Origin: Actinomycetes bacterium
GTDB taxonomy: Bacteria; Actinomycetota; Acidimicrobiia; Acidimicrobiales; Bog-793
Assembly (NCBI GenBank): GCA_021809805.1
Contig: JAJZKA010000007.1
Coordinates: 1 to 48,078, forward strand
Direction: 5' to 3'
DNA: 48,078 bases
Part shown: positions 1-8,703 of the stretch, in pieces
Position numbering within the stretch: position 1 is the first letter of the stretch
Layout of the letters: each line of letters starts with the position of its first letter
Position numbers and translations under genes: made by a program
Notes under the pieces: generated by a model
Seen by the model: the letters and a program-made list of their open reading frames with translations, nothing else
What the model was told of the DNA's origin: nothing
The model's database searches: none

Positions 1-158
1 ACGCCTCCCGGCCCCGGTCATAGATCGCTTCGGCCTCGGCCTGGTCCATGACAACAAGTTCGCCACCCGCCTCCCCAACCCTCGCTATGAAAACCTACGC
101 AGGCAAACCCAGGGACTGAACGCCTACCTGAAACAGCCTGTTTGCTGGACTTTTGCAG

Positions 159-200
159 TGCCGGCGCTGGGACTCGAACCCAGGCGCTTCGGATTAAAAG
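159..200 (-). other. Attachment junction: 3' half of tRNA-Lys(TTT)
   Basis: Read on the minus strand this is the 3' part of a tRNA: anticodon loop CTTTTAA (anticodon TTT), 3' anticodon strand TCCGA, T stem CTGGG/CCCAG around loop TTCGAGT, acceptor strand CGCCGGC and discriminator A, with no encoded CCA. The 5' half (it would begin GCCGGCG) is absent; the bases to the right of 200 do not pair as a tRNA. Such a fragment is what site-specific integration into a tRNA 3' end leaves at the distal junction. The orientation puts the inserted DNA to the right of base 200 and the restored full tRNA beyond the right end of the window. Bases 1-158 would then be the old chromosomal flank; I see no gene there that I can support. 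Confidence 0.75.
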
Positions 201-663
201 ATGCCTATTTGCAGGGCAATTGCTGTAGTTACGGGCGATTTCGCGCAGCTCTGTGCGGTTGCGTAAGGTCAAAAACGCAGAGTTCGGGACATTTCCTGGG
301 ACACGTGCCGTCAGCGCCCGCCGTGTCATCCTCGTCAGACCTCGCGCACACAGGGACACCTGGGGCCGCACGCACCGTGGGCCGTCAGCACCAGCCGCTC
401 AACCGCGCTGAAACACCTCCGGGCGAAGCACTTCCGGCAGAATCGCGCAGACAACCCCAGTCCTTGAAACAGAACGCGGCCGACGCCGGCACCCACGACC
501 ATCATCGGCCATCCGCTTACGGCCGCCGGCATCTACCCACGCTCCAACCGAAAGCGTTTCCGCCGCGCAACACTGGAGCATCGTTCGGCGAACGCGCGGC
601 TCGATGGCGCCGCAAGCTCGATCGATCGATCTGCGTCGACGCCTACGCGACTGCCGAACAGTC
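201..663. other. No supported gene
   Basis: The stretch between the tRNA fragment and the permease stop has open frames on both strands, but they lack recognisable motifs or a credible ribosome binding site and look like chance frames in GC-rich DNA. Junction-proximal non-coding sequence is the simplest reading. Confidence 0.4.
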
Positions 664-1812
664 CTATGGCTGCGTCGCAGACGGCACCTCGCCGATCGGG
701 TCCACCGACGAGCCTGCTTCCGGATCCAAGCCTGGCGTTGAAACGATTCGGTCTCGCAGCCCGCTGATCGCCTTGAGGCGCTTCGCTATGTGCGTTCTGC
801 GGGCCGTCACATCGTAGGTCACGCCGATCACGATGACGACGCCGATGATCAGTGGCTGCCAAGAATACGAGATTGCAACGACGTTCAATCCATCCTGAAT
901 GGTCCCGATGAGCAGTGCCCCGAGGAACGCTCCAAGCGCAGTCCCTACACCACCGAACAAACTGACACCGCCTACTACCGCGCCTGCAATGGCATCGAAT
1001 AGTGTGTCGCCAGTCCCACTCGATGGATATCCAGCCATCAGCTGAGACGTCGTGATGCAGCCGCCAAAGCCAGCCAGCAGACCGCTGAATGCGAAAGCGC
1101 CTATCTGCACCCGCCCGACGCGGATGCCAGCGAGCTCAGCGCCACGCTGGTTTCCACCGATAGCGTACAAGTCAAAGCCGAACACGGTGCGGCGCAGCAG
1201 CATCTCAGCGACCAGCACAATCCCTAAGACGATCACGAAAGCAACCGGCACCCCGCCAACGCTGCTCACGCCAAGGTAGGCGAACGACACGTTGTTGACC
1301 TGCACACTGGTCGCGTTAGAGAGCAGAAGAGCAAGCGACTCTCCCACACCTAGCATCCCAAAGGTCGCAAGGAAGGAGGGGATCCGCGCGTAATAGGTGA
1401 TGACGCCGTTGATCACACCGGCCGCACCGGTGGTCAGGCATGCGAGCAGCAAGGCCAGCGGCCAGGGGACACCTGCGTTGGCAATAATCGCGACCAACAC
1501 CCCGCCGAACGCTGCGAGAGATCCGCACGAGAGGTCAATGTTCCCCGTAAGTAGGACGAACGCTTGGCCGATCGCCAGCGCCATGACGACCGTAGCGTCC
1601 AGCGTGAGAGTGGCAAGGTTGCCGCTCGTAAAGAAGTGACTATTAAGTAGAGCGAAACCAAGGCCGACGAGGATGATGAGCACGATCGTCCCCGCCTCTG
1701 GCTTGCTCAACGCCTCCGCGATCAGCGTGCGGCCCCGGCGTGGACCCGGTGCTGGCTGACTAACTGCCGGCGTGTGCTCAGTGCGCTTCTGAGCCTCTGC
1801 TCCTTCGGTCAT
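664..1812 (-). CDS. Sugar ABC transporter permease (RbsC family)
   Basis: This is the inner-membrane permease of a carbohydrate uptake transporter of the RbsC/BPD_transp_2 type, 382 aa. It starts with a cytoplasmic tail of about 40 residues and then a series of hydrophobic segments (for example around residues 40-60, 70-95, 100-150, 165-185, 190-205, and 240-330). The family pattern is clear: LTGNIDLSCGSLAAFGG early, GFDLYAIGGNQRGAELAGI in the cytoplasmic coupling loop, and the Gly-rich DAIAGAVVGGVSLFGGVGT stretch. The start at 1812 is preceded by a strong GAGGGAGG box. It lies 10 bp downstream of the ATPase gene in the same minus-strand operon. The last 40 or so residues form an unusual hydrophilic C-terminal tail. 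The substrate cannot be read from the sequence; neighbours suggest a polyol or sugar. Confidence 0.9.
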   Translation of the reverse strand: MTEGAEAQKRTEHTPAVSQPAPGPRRGRTLIAEALSKPEAGTIVLIILVGLGFALLNSHFFTSGNLATLTLDATVVMALAIGQAFVLLTGNIDLSCGSLAAFGGVLVAIIANAGVPWPLALLLACLTTGAAGVINGVITYYARIPSFLATFGMLGVGESLALLLSNATSVQVNNVSFAYLGVSSVGGVPVAFVIVLGIVLVAEMLLRRTVFGFDLYAIGGNQRGAELAGIRVGRVQIGAFAFSGLLAGFGGCITTSQLMAGYPSSGTGDTLFDAIAGAVVGGVSLFGGVGTALGAFLGALLIGTIQDGLNVVAISYSWQPLIIGVVIVIGVTYDVTARRTHIAKRLKAISGLRDRIVSTPGLDPEAGSSVDPIGEVPSATQP

Positions 1813-1822
1813 CTTGCCTCCC

Positions 1823-3421
1823 TCATCCTCTTTTTATCGCCGACACGCTGACCGCAACAGCCGAAGCCCGCAGTCGCTCCTTGCCGAGGCTCGGCGTCAC
1901 ACGTAGCCGATCGACCAAGCGGCCGCCGACCATGACGAAAACCTCGTCGCACGCGTCAAGCACCTCATCCTCATCGGTGCTTGCCAAGCAAACCGCCGCG
2001 TCGTTATCTACGGCGAGCCCCTTGATCATCTCCAATATCTGCGCCCGGGCGGCTACGTCGACGCCCAGCGTAGGGCCCTCAAGCAGAGCCACAGCCGGCG
2101 ACCTCTGTAGCGCCCTGCCAATGACGAGCTTCTGCTGATTCCCGCCGCTGAGGCCAGTGATCGAGCCACGCCAATCACCTCTCACGTCAAGCTGCGCCAC
2201 TAGACCCGCGGCGATCCGCTGCCGCTGCCTGCGAGTCGGGGCGAGGCTCCACAACGGCTTCGACGCAATCTGCCCAAGCAGTAGGTTGTCGCTGCCGCTC
2301 AGTGTCCTCACGAGCATCTGTGCGCGGTCACCCGACAGATACACGATGCCCCTGCGGACCGCATCAGCGGGCGTCCTGAAAGCCACCTGCTCCCCGTCGA
2401 CCTCGATCGACCCGCCGGCCGGCACGGTGGCTCCAGCGAAGATGCTCAAGAGCTCTGACTGACCAGCGCCCTCGAGCCCGTAGAAGCCGTAAACGGTCCC
2501 CCCGTGCAACTCGAGGCTGGTCGCAGTCAAAGTTGAGCTCCACAGCTTCGAGCAGCGCAACCGGCAGGCTCCCGAGCGGCTTCCTGCGCTGTGGTCCGTC
2601 ACTCGGCCGTGAACTGAGTGCGCGGTGCCGCCACCGCCGCCGAGCCCGTCGTTCGCGTCGGCAAAGCCTGTCATCAACGCCGTCATCCGCGCCACAGTCA
2701 GCTCGACTCCGGCGACTTCCCCGACCACCATACCGTCACGGAGAACCACCGCGCGGTGGGCCAGATCAACGACCTCGTCCAGGTGGTGGTCGACGAGCAA
2801 CACGCCGACGCCGTGGCTCGCCGCCGAACGGATGAGCGCGAACAGCTCGTCGCGACCTCGGCCGCGCTGACCGGCCGTGGGCTCGTCCAGCAGCACGTAG
2901 CGCGCGTCCAGCGCCATCGCTCTCGCGATCTCGATTCGCTGCCTGTCGACGAATGGGAGGCTCCCGACCGTTGCTCCAAGATCGATGTTCTCGAGATGGC
3001 AGCGGGCGACGACCTCCGCCACCCGTGTGCGGGTCAGTCTCCGTGACGCAACAAGACGTGCGCGATCTGGCATGCCGAGCACAAGATTGTCCGACACAGA
3101 CATCGTTGGGATGACCGAAAGCTCCTGCCACACGCAGCTGATCCCTGCGGCCATGGCCTGCCGCAGAGATCGCCCTTCCATCCGCTCGCCGTCCAGGGCG
3201 ATCGACCCACGCTCGGGGTGAGCCGCACCGGCGAGAACCTTCACGAGTGATGATTTACCGGCGCCATTGTGTCCGACCAACCCCACTACTTCGCCAGGCA
3301 TCACAGTCAATGAGACGCCTCTCAGCACCGGTGGCAGCCCTGGGCCGTAGCGCAGCCAAACGTCAGCGCACTGCAGCCCAGGGGCTCCGACGCGAGCCGG
3401 ATCTGCCACCGAGTTGATCAC
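1823..3421 (-). CDS. Sugar ABC transporter ATP-binding protein (RbsA-like, two NBDs)
   Basis: This 532-aa protein has two tandem ATP-binding domains, as in RbsA/XylG/AraG. Domain 1 has Walker A GHNGAGKSS (residues 50-58), a signature region LPFVDRQRIEIARAM and Walker B YVLLDEPTAGQ, followed by LLVDHHLDE. Domain 2 has the usual degenerate Walker A (GLEGAGQSE, about residue 318) and a good LSGGNQQKLVIGRAL signature. Its Walker B region reads ALLEGPTLGVDV, so the canonical Asp-Glu pair is replaced by Glu-Gly. Domain 2 therefore probably binds but does not hydrolyse ATP (inference). A Gly-rich linker (about residues 260-270) joins the halves. The ATG overlaps the stop of the binding-protein gene (ATGA), supporting translational coupling in a binding protein-ATPase-permease operon. 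Confidence 0.92.
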   Translation of the reverse strand: MINSVADPARVGAPGLQCADVWLRYGPGLPPVLRGVSLTVMPGEVVGLVGHNGAGKSSLVKVLAGAAHPERGSIALDGERMEGRSLRQAMAAGISCVWQELSVIPTMSVSDNLVLGMPDRARLVASRRLTRTRVAEVVARCHLENIDLGATVGSLPFVDRQRIEIARAMALDARYVLLDEPTAGQRGRGRDELFALIRSAASHGVGVLLVDHHLDEVVDLAHRAVVLRDGMVVGEVAGVELTVARMTALMTGFADANDGLGGGGGTAHSVHGRVTDHSAGSRSGACRLRCSKLWSSTLTATSLELHGGTVYGFYGLEGAGQSELLSIFAGATVPAGGSIEVDGEQVAFRTPADAVRRGIVYLSGDRAQMLVRTLSGSDNLLLGQIASKPLWSLAPTRRQRQRIAAGLVAQLDVRGDWRGSITGLSGGNQQKLVIGRALQRSPAVALLEGPTLGVDVAARAQILEMIKGLAVDNDAAVCLASTDEDEVLDACDEVFVMVGGRLVDRLRVTPSLGKERLRASAVAVSVSAIKRG

Positions 3422-4548
3422 GGCAGGGTGACCTGCTTTAGCTTGCCGTGGGCCTCGAACTGGTAGAACTTACCGTGCAAAAGCACCTGAACGGGCTCCT
3501 TGCCGCTGCCCGCGAACACCGCCGTGTTGTATGCGGTCACGACTCGCGAGTTCGCGTGCGTCACAGGGTTGCAGGGCGTGAACTCCAGGTAGGTCTGGTT
3601 GTGCTTTCCACTGAGGTACTGGCCCAGGTCGTAGCCGATGGTCGCACCCTCGACAGACGGGAACTGCGTCGCTCCCGCGACCATGACCTTGCCGCTTTCG
3701 ATCGCCTGATCGGCAGGTACGACCGTCGCATTGCCAAACACATGGACCTTGCCGACCAGGTGCTTGCCAATGATCGCTCGAATCGCCCCGGTTGCGGCTG
3801 GCCCGTCCGTTGTCCACACGGTGTTGATGTTCGGATGGCCGGAAAGCATCTGCTGGGTGACTGTAAGAGCCACCGCGTACTGCGCCTCGCCGTTCACGGT
3901 CGCAACCACCTTGTCGTTTCGATGGCTCTTCATGATCGTCTGGAACGAGTTGTTGCGGTCCACCGTTGACTGCGCCAGGGGCAGGATGACTTTGCCTATG
4001 ACTGCAGATTTGCCGTGTAGCCATGCGAGCATCTCGTCCGTGGACACGCGCCCGCACTCAGGATTGTTGCTTTCTACCGTTTGAACGATGTGGGCACCTT
4101 CTGCCTTCATCGCCGAAGCGTAAGGCTGGGTGTCGATCGTGAACACAGGGATCCCGTGCGCGTTGGCGTCCTTGATCGCCGGCACGATCGTCTGATCGTT
4201 GATGGAGTCGATCGCGATGGCTTTCACACCTTCGCTCACGAACGACTCGACCTGCTGTACCTGTGTAGCCACCGAGCCGTTTGCGTTAGCGGTCAGAACC
4301 TTCAGCCCCTGCGCTTGAGCGGCCTTCTTGAAGTAGTTCGTGATCGCGATGAAGTACGGGTCGACCTCTTGTGGAACCGACACCGCAACGGTCATTCCCT
4401 TGATTGAATGGCTCCGCAGAGCCTTGACTGCCCGCGTCGTGCTGCCAAGAGACGAGCCTGCTGCGACCGCAGCGGCGACCAGGACCGCGAGGACTCCAGC
4501 TATGGCTAGGGGTGATCTGAGGAGACGATGTCTCAATTTGCACTGCAC
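3418..4548 (-). CDS. Sugar ABC transporter substrate-binding protein
   Basis: This is an exported periplasmic-binding-protein-like receptor of the ribose/galactose type (Peripla_BP_4), 376 aa. I place the start at the GTG at 4548 because it follows GAGGGAAAG at proper spacing and yields a classic signal sequence: a basic start (CKLRHRLLR), then the hydrophobic run SPLAIAGVLAVLVAAAVAAG. A longer frame to 4728 adds a low-complexity non-signal extension and is rejected. The mature protein begins near MTVAVSVPQEVDPYFIAIT, with family features AIAIDSIND and GIPVFTIDT typical of sugar binding proteins. First gene of the transporter operon; a regulatory region with two operator-like palindromes lies upstream. 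Confidence 0.9.
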   Translation of the reverse strand: MQCKLRHRLLRSPLAIAGVLAVLVAAAVAAGSSLGSTTRAVKALRSHSIKGMTVAVSVPQEVDPYFIAITNYFKKAAQAQGLKVLTANANGSVATQVQQVESFVSEGVKAIAIDSINDQTIVPAIKDANAHGIPVFTIDTQPYASAMKAEGAHIVQTVESNNPECGRVSTDEMLAWLHGKSAVIGKVILPLAQSTVDRNNSFQTIMKSHRNDKVVATVNGEAQYAVALTVTQQMLSGHPNINTVWTTDGPAATGAIRAIIGKHLVGKVHVFGNATVVPADQAIESGKVMVAGATQFPSVEGATIGYDLGQYLSGKHNQTYLEFTPCNPVTHANSRVVTAYNTAVFAGSGKEPVQVLLHGKFYQFEAHGKLKQVTLP

Positions 4549-4839
4549 CTTTCCCTCGTGTTTGCAATGTGACCGTCCGGCAGCCGCGCATCGCGGCACC
4601 GACCTAGCGAGCTGCCCTGCGGCGATTTCGTCGCAGGCATCGGGGACTGAGGCTGGCTGCCGACCATGTGTACCGGCAACCTGCGTCGTTCCCCACGCGA
4701 GCGCGCCCGGCCCGGGTGCTGCATGCATCGAGTGGAGAGTCGTAGCGCCCCTTCAGACGCACGCCATGGGCCTGTAGGCCCCGCCTGAGAGGGCCCGGCG
4801 TCGAACGCTGAGCAATGATCTAGACCGGCCCGTACAGCC

Positions 4840-4851
4840 TCACATTTGTGC
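4840..4851. promoter_or_regulatory. Operator-like palindrome, site O1
   Basis: TCACATTTGTGC is an 11-of-12 match to the TCACA-N2-TGTGA pattern that occurs three more times in the two intergenic regions around the SorC-type regulator. It lies about 290 bp upstream of the binding-protein start and about 135 bp downstream (transcript sense) of the TTGACA box at 4986-4991. The rest of 4549-5127 has no gene that I can support. Confidence 0.55.
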
Positions 4852-4985
4852 GTTGGCCGGTCGCAAAGATTCCTCTGTCCAATCACCTCTCGCCTCCACC
4901 TTGCTGCTCATTGGCCGCGATTCGACGCCATTGGCGGCGACTCACGTTCCCTCTCGCGGAAAAACAAACACCCTCTCCCAACTAA

Positions 4986-5004
4986 TGTCAAGGCACATTT
5001 GTGA
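4986..5004 (-). promoter_or_regulatory. Operator O2 abutting a TTGACA -35 box (transporter promoter)
   Basis: On the minus strand the sequence reads TCACAAATGTGC (4993-5004), one base C, then a perfect -35 hexamer TTGACA (4986-4991). A matching -10 is not clear (only a T-rich TTTGTT at 17 bp). The operator-C-TTGAC arrangement is the same as at the dehydrogenase operon promoter (6118-6136), which makes chance unlikely. A regulator bound here would touch the -35 region and could activate or repress. Inference: the neighbouring SorC-type protein binds it. Confidence 0.6.
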
Positions 5005-5088
5005 GAGTGCGCGAGGGGTGCCCGTCTACAGCTCGATCCCGTGCGCCGTGAAGTTCTCTGGCGTCAGCGGCGCTGCTGCCAGCGAGTT

Positions 5089-5115
5089 CCGCTTTCCGGC
5101 GGGGGACGGAAACGG
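5089..5115 (-). terminator. Possible hairpin after the regulator gene
   Basis: CCGCTTTCCG (5089-5098) can pair with CGGAAACGG (5107-5115) with one bulged base, about 13 bp past the regulator stop. No convincing T-run follows, so a terminator role is weakly supported. Confidence 0.25.
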
Positions 5116-5127
5116 AGGCTTGGGCCC

Positions 5128-6105
5128 TTAGGGTCGGCTGTCGGCAGCTCCGCTGCCTGGGTGCGCAAACAGTTCACGGGCCAGCGCTTCATCGCAGACA
5201 AGCGTGTTGATCAAGCCGCCACGCAACGCCCCCAACACCGCGCCGGACTTCGCCCTTCCAACTGCTACGCCAATCGACACAGGCACCTGCCGCAGAGCAG
5301 GGATGTCAATGGCAAGCACGCGGTCGCTGATGCCGGGAATCTCGAGTGGCTGGCCAATCGCGTCGTAATAGCGACCGCAGACGTCTCCGACAGGCCCAGC
5401 GCTCCAGAACTTGGCAAGTTCGCCACTGCCGCTTGCAAGCTGTCTCAGGAGTGCCTGCGACGATCCGTGAGCAGGGTTGCCGATACCGACGAGCGCGACG
5501 TCCGCCTGTCGAGCGAGTTCTAGCGTAGAGCTGATCGACTGCTCGGCGCTGAGCACGTTGAGCGCCTCGATCGAATCGAAGACGCCAGGAGCGTTCAGGT
5601 AGAGGTAAGAGGCTCCCAGTCGCCGACCGAGTTCTCGCACGAGATCGTGGGCGCTCACGTGTGGCTCGAACGACGTCAGGCCACCAACCAGCTGCACGAC
5701 ACGCAAGTCTGGGCTGGTGGTCTCCGTGAGTGCCTCAACCACGGCCCGTACCGTGGCCCCCCACGAAACGGCGACAACTCGTGCCCCGACGAGCGCTTCC
5801 TCAAGCATCCTCGCGGCGCATTGCGCAACCGCGGGAAGCGCGGGACGGTCAGCCGGACTGCTGATCACACGCGCTCCGCGCAGATCGAACGCTGCCACCA
5901 ACTCTGCCTCAGATTCGAAATCACGGTCCGCTTCGTCGTGGACGCGGAACTCAATAACCCCCTGTTCTCTCGCCGCCGTGAGCACCCTCGACAGATTGGA
6001 GCGCGTCATCCCCAGCTTGGCCGCAGCCTCCGCTTGGCTCAGTCCGTCCACGTAGTAGAGCCGCGCGGCTGCGGCCAGCACGCTGCGTGACCGTGGCGTC
6101 GACAT
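5128..6105 (-). CDS. SorC/DeoR-type sugar-binding transcriptional regulator
   Basis: This 325-aa DNA-binding regulator has an N-terminal helix-turn-helix (about residues 20-55; GLSQAEAAAKLGMTRSNLSR) and a C-terminal sugar-phosphate effector domain of the SorC/DeoR class (motifs VAVSWGATVRAVVEAL, VQLVGGL, ALVGIGNPAH, RVLAIDIPAL). I chose the ATG at 6105; the in-frame TTG two codons upstream (6111) is a weaker start. It lies between the transporter operon (same strand) and the divergent dehydrogenase operon, so it is the obvious local regulator. Four copies of TCACA-N2-TGTGA flank it and are the likely operators, including one 13 bp before its own start, which suggests autoregulation. The effector is probably a phosphorylated pathway intermediate (inference from the family). 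Confidence 0.88.
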   Translation of the reverse strand: MSTPRSRSVLAAAARLYYVDGLSQAEAAAKLGMTRSNLSRVLTAAREQGVIEFRVHDEADRDFESEAELVAAFDLRGARVISSPADRPALPAVAQCAARMLEEALVGARVVAVSWGATVRAVVEALTETTSPDLRVVQLVGGLTSFEPHVSAHDLVRELGRRLGASYLYLNAPGVFDSIEALNVLSAEQSISSTLELARQADVALVGIGNPAHGSSQALLRQLASGSGELAKFWSAGPVGDVCGRYYDAIGQPLEIPGISDRVLAIDIPALRQVPVSIGVAVGRAKSGAVLGALRGGLINTLVCDEALARELFAHPGSGAADSRP

Positions 6106-6117
6106 GAGCAAACACTA

Positions 6118-6160
6118 TCACACTTGTGACTTGACCTGCGAACTGAGCCAGCGCTAACGT
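6118..6160 (+). promoter_or_regulatory. Operator O3 plus promoter of the catabolic operon
   Basis: TCACACTTGTGA (6118-6129) is followed after one C by TTGACC (6131-6136) and, after 18 bp, by TAACGT (6155-6160). This is a plausible sigma-70 type promoter reading toward the SDR gene. The spacing between operator and -35 is identical to that at the transporter promoter (O2). Confidence 0.55.
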
Positions 6161-6189
6161 GCGCAGCGTGAGGGCTTGGAGAGATGATG

Positions 6190-6203
6190 CTCACACATGT
6201 GAG
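6190..6203. promoter_or_regulatory. Operator-like palindrome, site O4
   Basis: CTCACACATGTGAG is a perfect 14-bp palindrome and contains the TCACA-N2-TGTGA consensus. It lies about 30 bp downstream of the predicted -10 and 110 bp before the SDR start. Together with O3 it could form a two-site (looping or roadblock) control region. Confidence 0.6.
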
Positions 6204-6313
6204 TCTTTTGAGCAGCGGACGTGCAGCCTTGTCGGCCAGCTGGACCCGATGCTCTGCGGACTAGTGCTCGCTCCGGCCCGCGGATCCAACGCGTCTATCA
6301 AGCGAGGGTAATC

Positions 6314-7081
6314 ATGAGCCTGTTCGATCTAGAAGGCCGCAACGCACTCGTCACGGGAGCGGGTAGCGGCATCGGTCAGCGACTCGCGGTCGGCTTGGCC
6401 GAATACGGTGCCAACGTCACCATTCTCGACCTCGCAGGGCAGCGGCAGGGCAGCGACACGACCGCCGAGCAGGTGAAGGCGATCGGGCGCGAAGCTCTAG
6501 TCGTCGATGCGGATGTCACCGACCCGGTGTCCGTCCGCGAGGCGATCGGACACCATGTCAGCAGGTTCGGGCGTCTGGACATCGCCGTCAACTGCGCCGG
6601 TGTCAACCACTCTTGCTCGGCCGAGGATCTCGCCCCGAGCGACTGGAAGCGCGTCCTAGACGTAAACCTCTCGGGCGTGTTCTACTGCTGCCAGAGCGAA
6701 GCAAGCTCGATGTTCTCGAGCGGTGGCGGCTCGATCATCAACGTAGCGTCAATGTCGGCGACGATTGTCAATCGCGGCCTTCTGCAGGCTCACTACAACG
6801 CGTCAAAGGCAGGCGTGAAGCACCTGACCTCAACGCTTGCGATGGAGTGGGTGACCCGGAAGGTACGGGTCAACTCGCTCAGCCCCGGCTACATCATGAC
6901 TCCCATGATCAGCGGCCCGGACTGGGCCGAGAAGATCCGCGGCTTCGAAGAGCAAACGCCGATGCACCGCCTGGGCACGCCGGACGATCTGGTGGGTCCG
7001 GTGATCTTCCTTGCCAGCGCGGCCTCCGCCTACATGACGGGCACCGACCTGCTGGTCGAGGGTGGCTTCACCAGCTGGTAG
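6314..7081 (+). CDS. SDR-family NAD(P)-dependent oxidoreductase
   Basis: This 255-aa short-chain dehydrogenase/reductase probably oxidises a sugar or polyol. It shows the classical set: cofactor motif TGAGSGIG (about residues 13-20), NCAG (about 95-98), catalytic Ser in NVASMS, YNASK with the catalytic Tyr-Lys, and a C-terminal substrate lid. The Asp in TILDLAG at the end of the second strand suggests NAD rather than NADP (family rule). The ATG at 6314 follows GAGG at correct spacing and starts just before the first beta strand; a 31-residue upstream extension is rejected. First gene of the plus-strand catabolic operon. Confidence 0.9.
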   Translation: MSLFDLEGRNALVTGAGSGIGQRLAVGLAEYGANVTILDLAGQRQGSDTTAEQVKAIGREALVVDADVTDPVSVREAIGHHVSRFGRLDIAVNCAGVNHSCSAEDLAPSDWKRVLDVNLSGVFYCCQSEASSMFSSGGGSIINVASMSATIVNRGLLQAHYNASKAGVKHLTSTLAMEWVTRKVRVNSLSPGYIMTPMISGPDWAEKIRGFEEQTPMHRLGTPDDLVGPVIFLASAASAYMTGTDLLVEGGFTSW

Positions 7082-7103
7082 ACCGGTTGGGGAGACGACG
7101 ACC

Positions 7104-8684
7104 GTGACAAAGCCAGTACTGATCGGACTCGACTTCGGCACGGGCGGCGCCAAGATCTGCGCACTTTCCGCCGATGGCGTCGTCCTGTTCCAGGAGTACG
7201 AAGAATATCCGCAGTTTCACGACCACCCCGGCTATTCCGAACACGACCCCAAGCTGTACTGGGCGGCGTGTCAGCGGCTGATGCGTGGCGCTGTCGCCAA
7301 CGTCGGCGGCAACGTGGTCGCCATCGCGGTGTCGTCGGCCCTTCCGAGCCTTGTTCTGGTGGGGCACGATGGCGAGCCGCTGGGGCGTGCCTTCAACCTC
7401 ATGGACCGACGGGCCTCACGTCAGGTTGCAGAGACGATCGAGAAAGTCGGAGCGGACCGGCTCCAAGAGCTGACTGGAAACCGCGTCGAGGACTATCCGT
7501 CGCTGGTCAGTCTGATGTGGGTCGCCGCAAACGAGCCTGAGCGCTTCGCGAAGACGGCAAAGGCCCTCACCATTGACGGCTTCATCGCGATGCGCCTGAC
7601 AGGCAGAGCGACGCTCAACCGCAGCTGCGCCGCCTTCTTCGGTGTCGCCTACGACATCGCCGCCTGTCGATTCGACCACAGCGTTCTGGACATGCTCGCC
7701 ATTCCGTCGGACAAGCTTCCAGAGCTAGTCGACTGCGACGAGCTGATAGGCACCGTACGTGACGCGGTCGCGTCCGGAGTTGGCCTGAACCCCGGATGCT
7801 TGGTAGCCGGAGGCCAAGTCGACTGCAACGCGGCATGGATTGGTGGCGGTGCCGTGGCGCCGGGCGCGTTCCAGCTGAACTTGGGCACAGCCGGCGTCAT
7901 CGGTGTGGTTCACGACCGAAGGACCTTCCTCCACAGCCAAGCAGGCCGCGAGGTCGTCAACATCCCCTACACGACCGATGTTCACGGCAGCTACTCGGCG
8001 GTTGCTGTGACCATGACGGGAGGCCAGGCGCTTCGCTACCTACGCGACTTGGCAGGGCCAGAAGTCCTGAGGGCTGCTGCCAGCAGCCGCGGGATCTCCG
8101 CGTACGACCTTCTCACGCAAGGTGCCGAAGCGATTCCGGCGGGCAGCGAGGGACTGCTTGCGCTTCCCTACTTTATGGGAGAGCGGGTTCCGCTCTGGGA
8201 CAGCCGCGCGCGGGCTGCCTATGTGGGCCTCTCCCTACACCACAGGCGCGAGCATCTCGTCCGAGCGATGCTCGAAGGAGTCGCATACGCTCTGCGATGG
8301 GCCTTGGATGTCCTGCGCGAAGGCCAACTCCCGATCACCGAGCCACTCATCCTCAACGAGGGCGGTGCCCGTAGCGCTCTTTGGCGCCGCATCATCACCG
8401 ATGTCCTTGAAGTCCGTACCGCGGTTCTGGTGAGAGGCGGCGGCGCTGCGCTTGGCGACGCGATTCTCGCCGGCGTGAGCTGCGGCGTGCTGACGGGCTT
8501 CGACGCCGCTCTGCAGCTGGCGACACCGGGTGACCATCTTGAACCAAACCCTGCAGCGGTGGCCGTGTACCGGGAGGTCCTCCCGATATTCAAAGAGACC
8601 TACGAGGCGCTGCGCTCACCAAGTTCACGGCTCATCGCCCTCGCGCAAACCCAGACAGCACCCCTAGCGGCCGGCCGGACCTGA
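7104..8684 (+). CDS. FGGY-family carbohydrate kinase
   Basis: This 526-aa ATP-dependent sugar or polyol kinase has the two-domain FGGY fold. The N-terminal phosphate loop is GLDFGTGGAK; later come NLGTAGVIG (second domain start), GGARSALWRRIITDVL and GAALGDAI, which are the ATP-domain signatures of the xylulokinase/gluconokinase group. GTG at 7104 is chosen because GGGGAG precedes it and the first strand begins immediately; an upstream in-frame GTG would overlap the SDR gene. The following GlpD-like gene parallels erythritol-type pathways, where an FGGY kinase (EryA) acts before a GlpD-like dehydrogenase (EryB). The substrate is not determinable here. Confidence 0.9.
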   Translation: MTKPVLIGLDFGTGGAKICALSADGVVLFQEYEEYPQFHDHPGYSEHDPKLYWAACQRLMRGAVANVGGNVVAIAVSSALPSLVLVGHDGEPLGRAFNLMDRRASRQVAETIEKVGADRLQELTGNRVEDYPSLVSLMWVAANEPERFAKTAKALTIDGFIAMRLTGRATLNRSCAAFFGVAYDIAACRFDHSVLDMLAIPSDKLPELVDCDELIGTVRDAVASGVGLNPGCLVAGGQVDCNAAWIGGGAVAPGAFQLNLGTAGVIGVVHDRRTFLHSQAGREVVNIPYTTDVHGSYSAVAVTMTGGQALRYLRDLAGPEVLRAAASSRGISAYDLLTQGAEAIPAGSEGLLALPYFMGERVPLWDSRARAAYVGLSLHHRREHLVRAMLEGVAYALRWALDVLREGQLPITEPLILNEGGARSALWRRIITDVLEVRTAVLVRGGGAALGDAILAGVSCGVLTGFDAALQLATPGDHLEPNPAAVAVYREVLPIFKETYEALRSPSSRLIALAQTQTAPLAAGRT

Positions 8685-8703
8685 CACGTCTGCGCATGAG
8701 GCA

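Noticed and set aside
158-817. Long plus-strand open frame over the tRNA fragment and permease end
   Set aside because: It reads through the tRNA half and antisense to the permease, with no domain or ribosome binding site.
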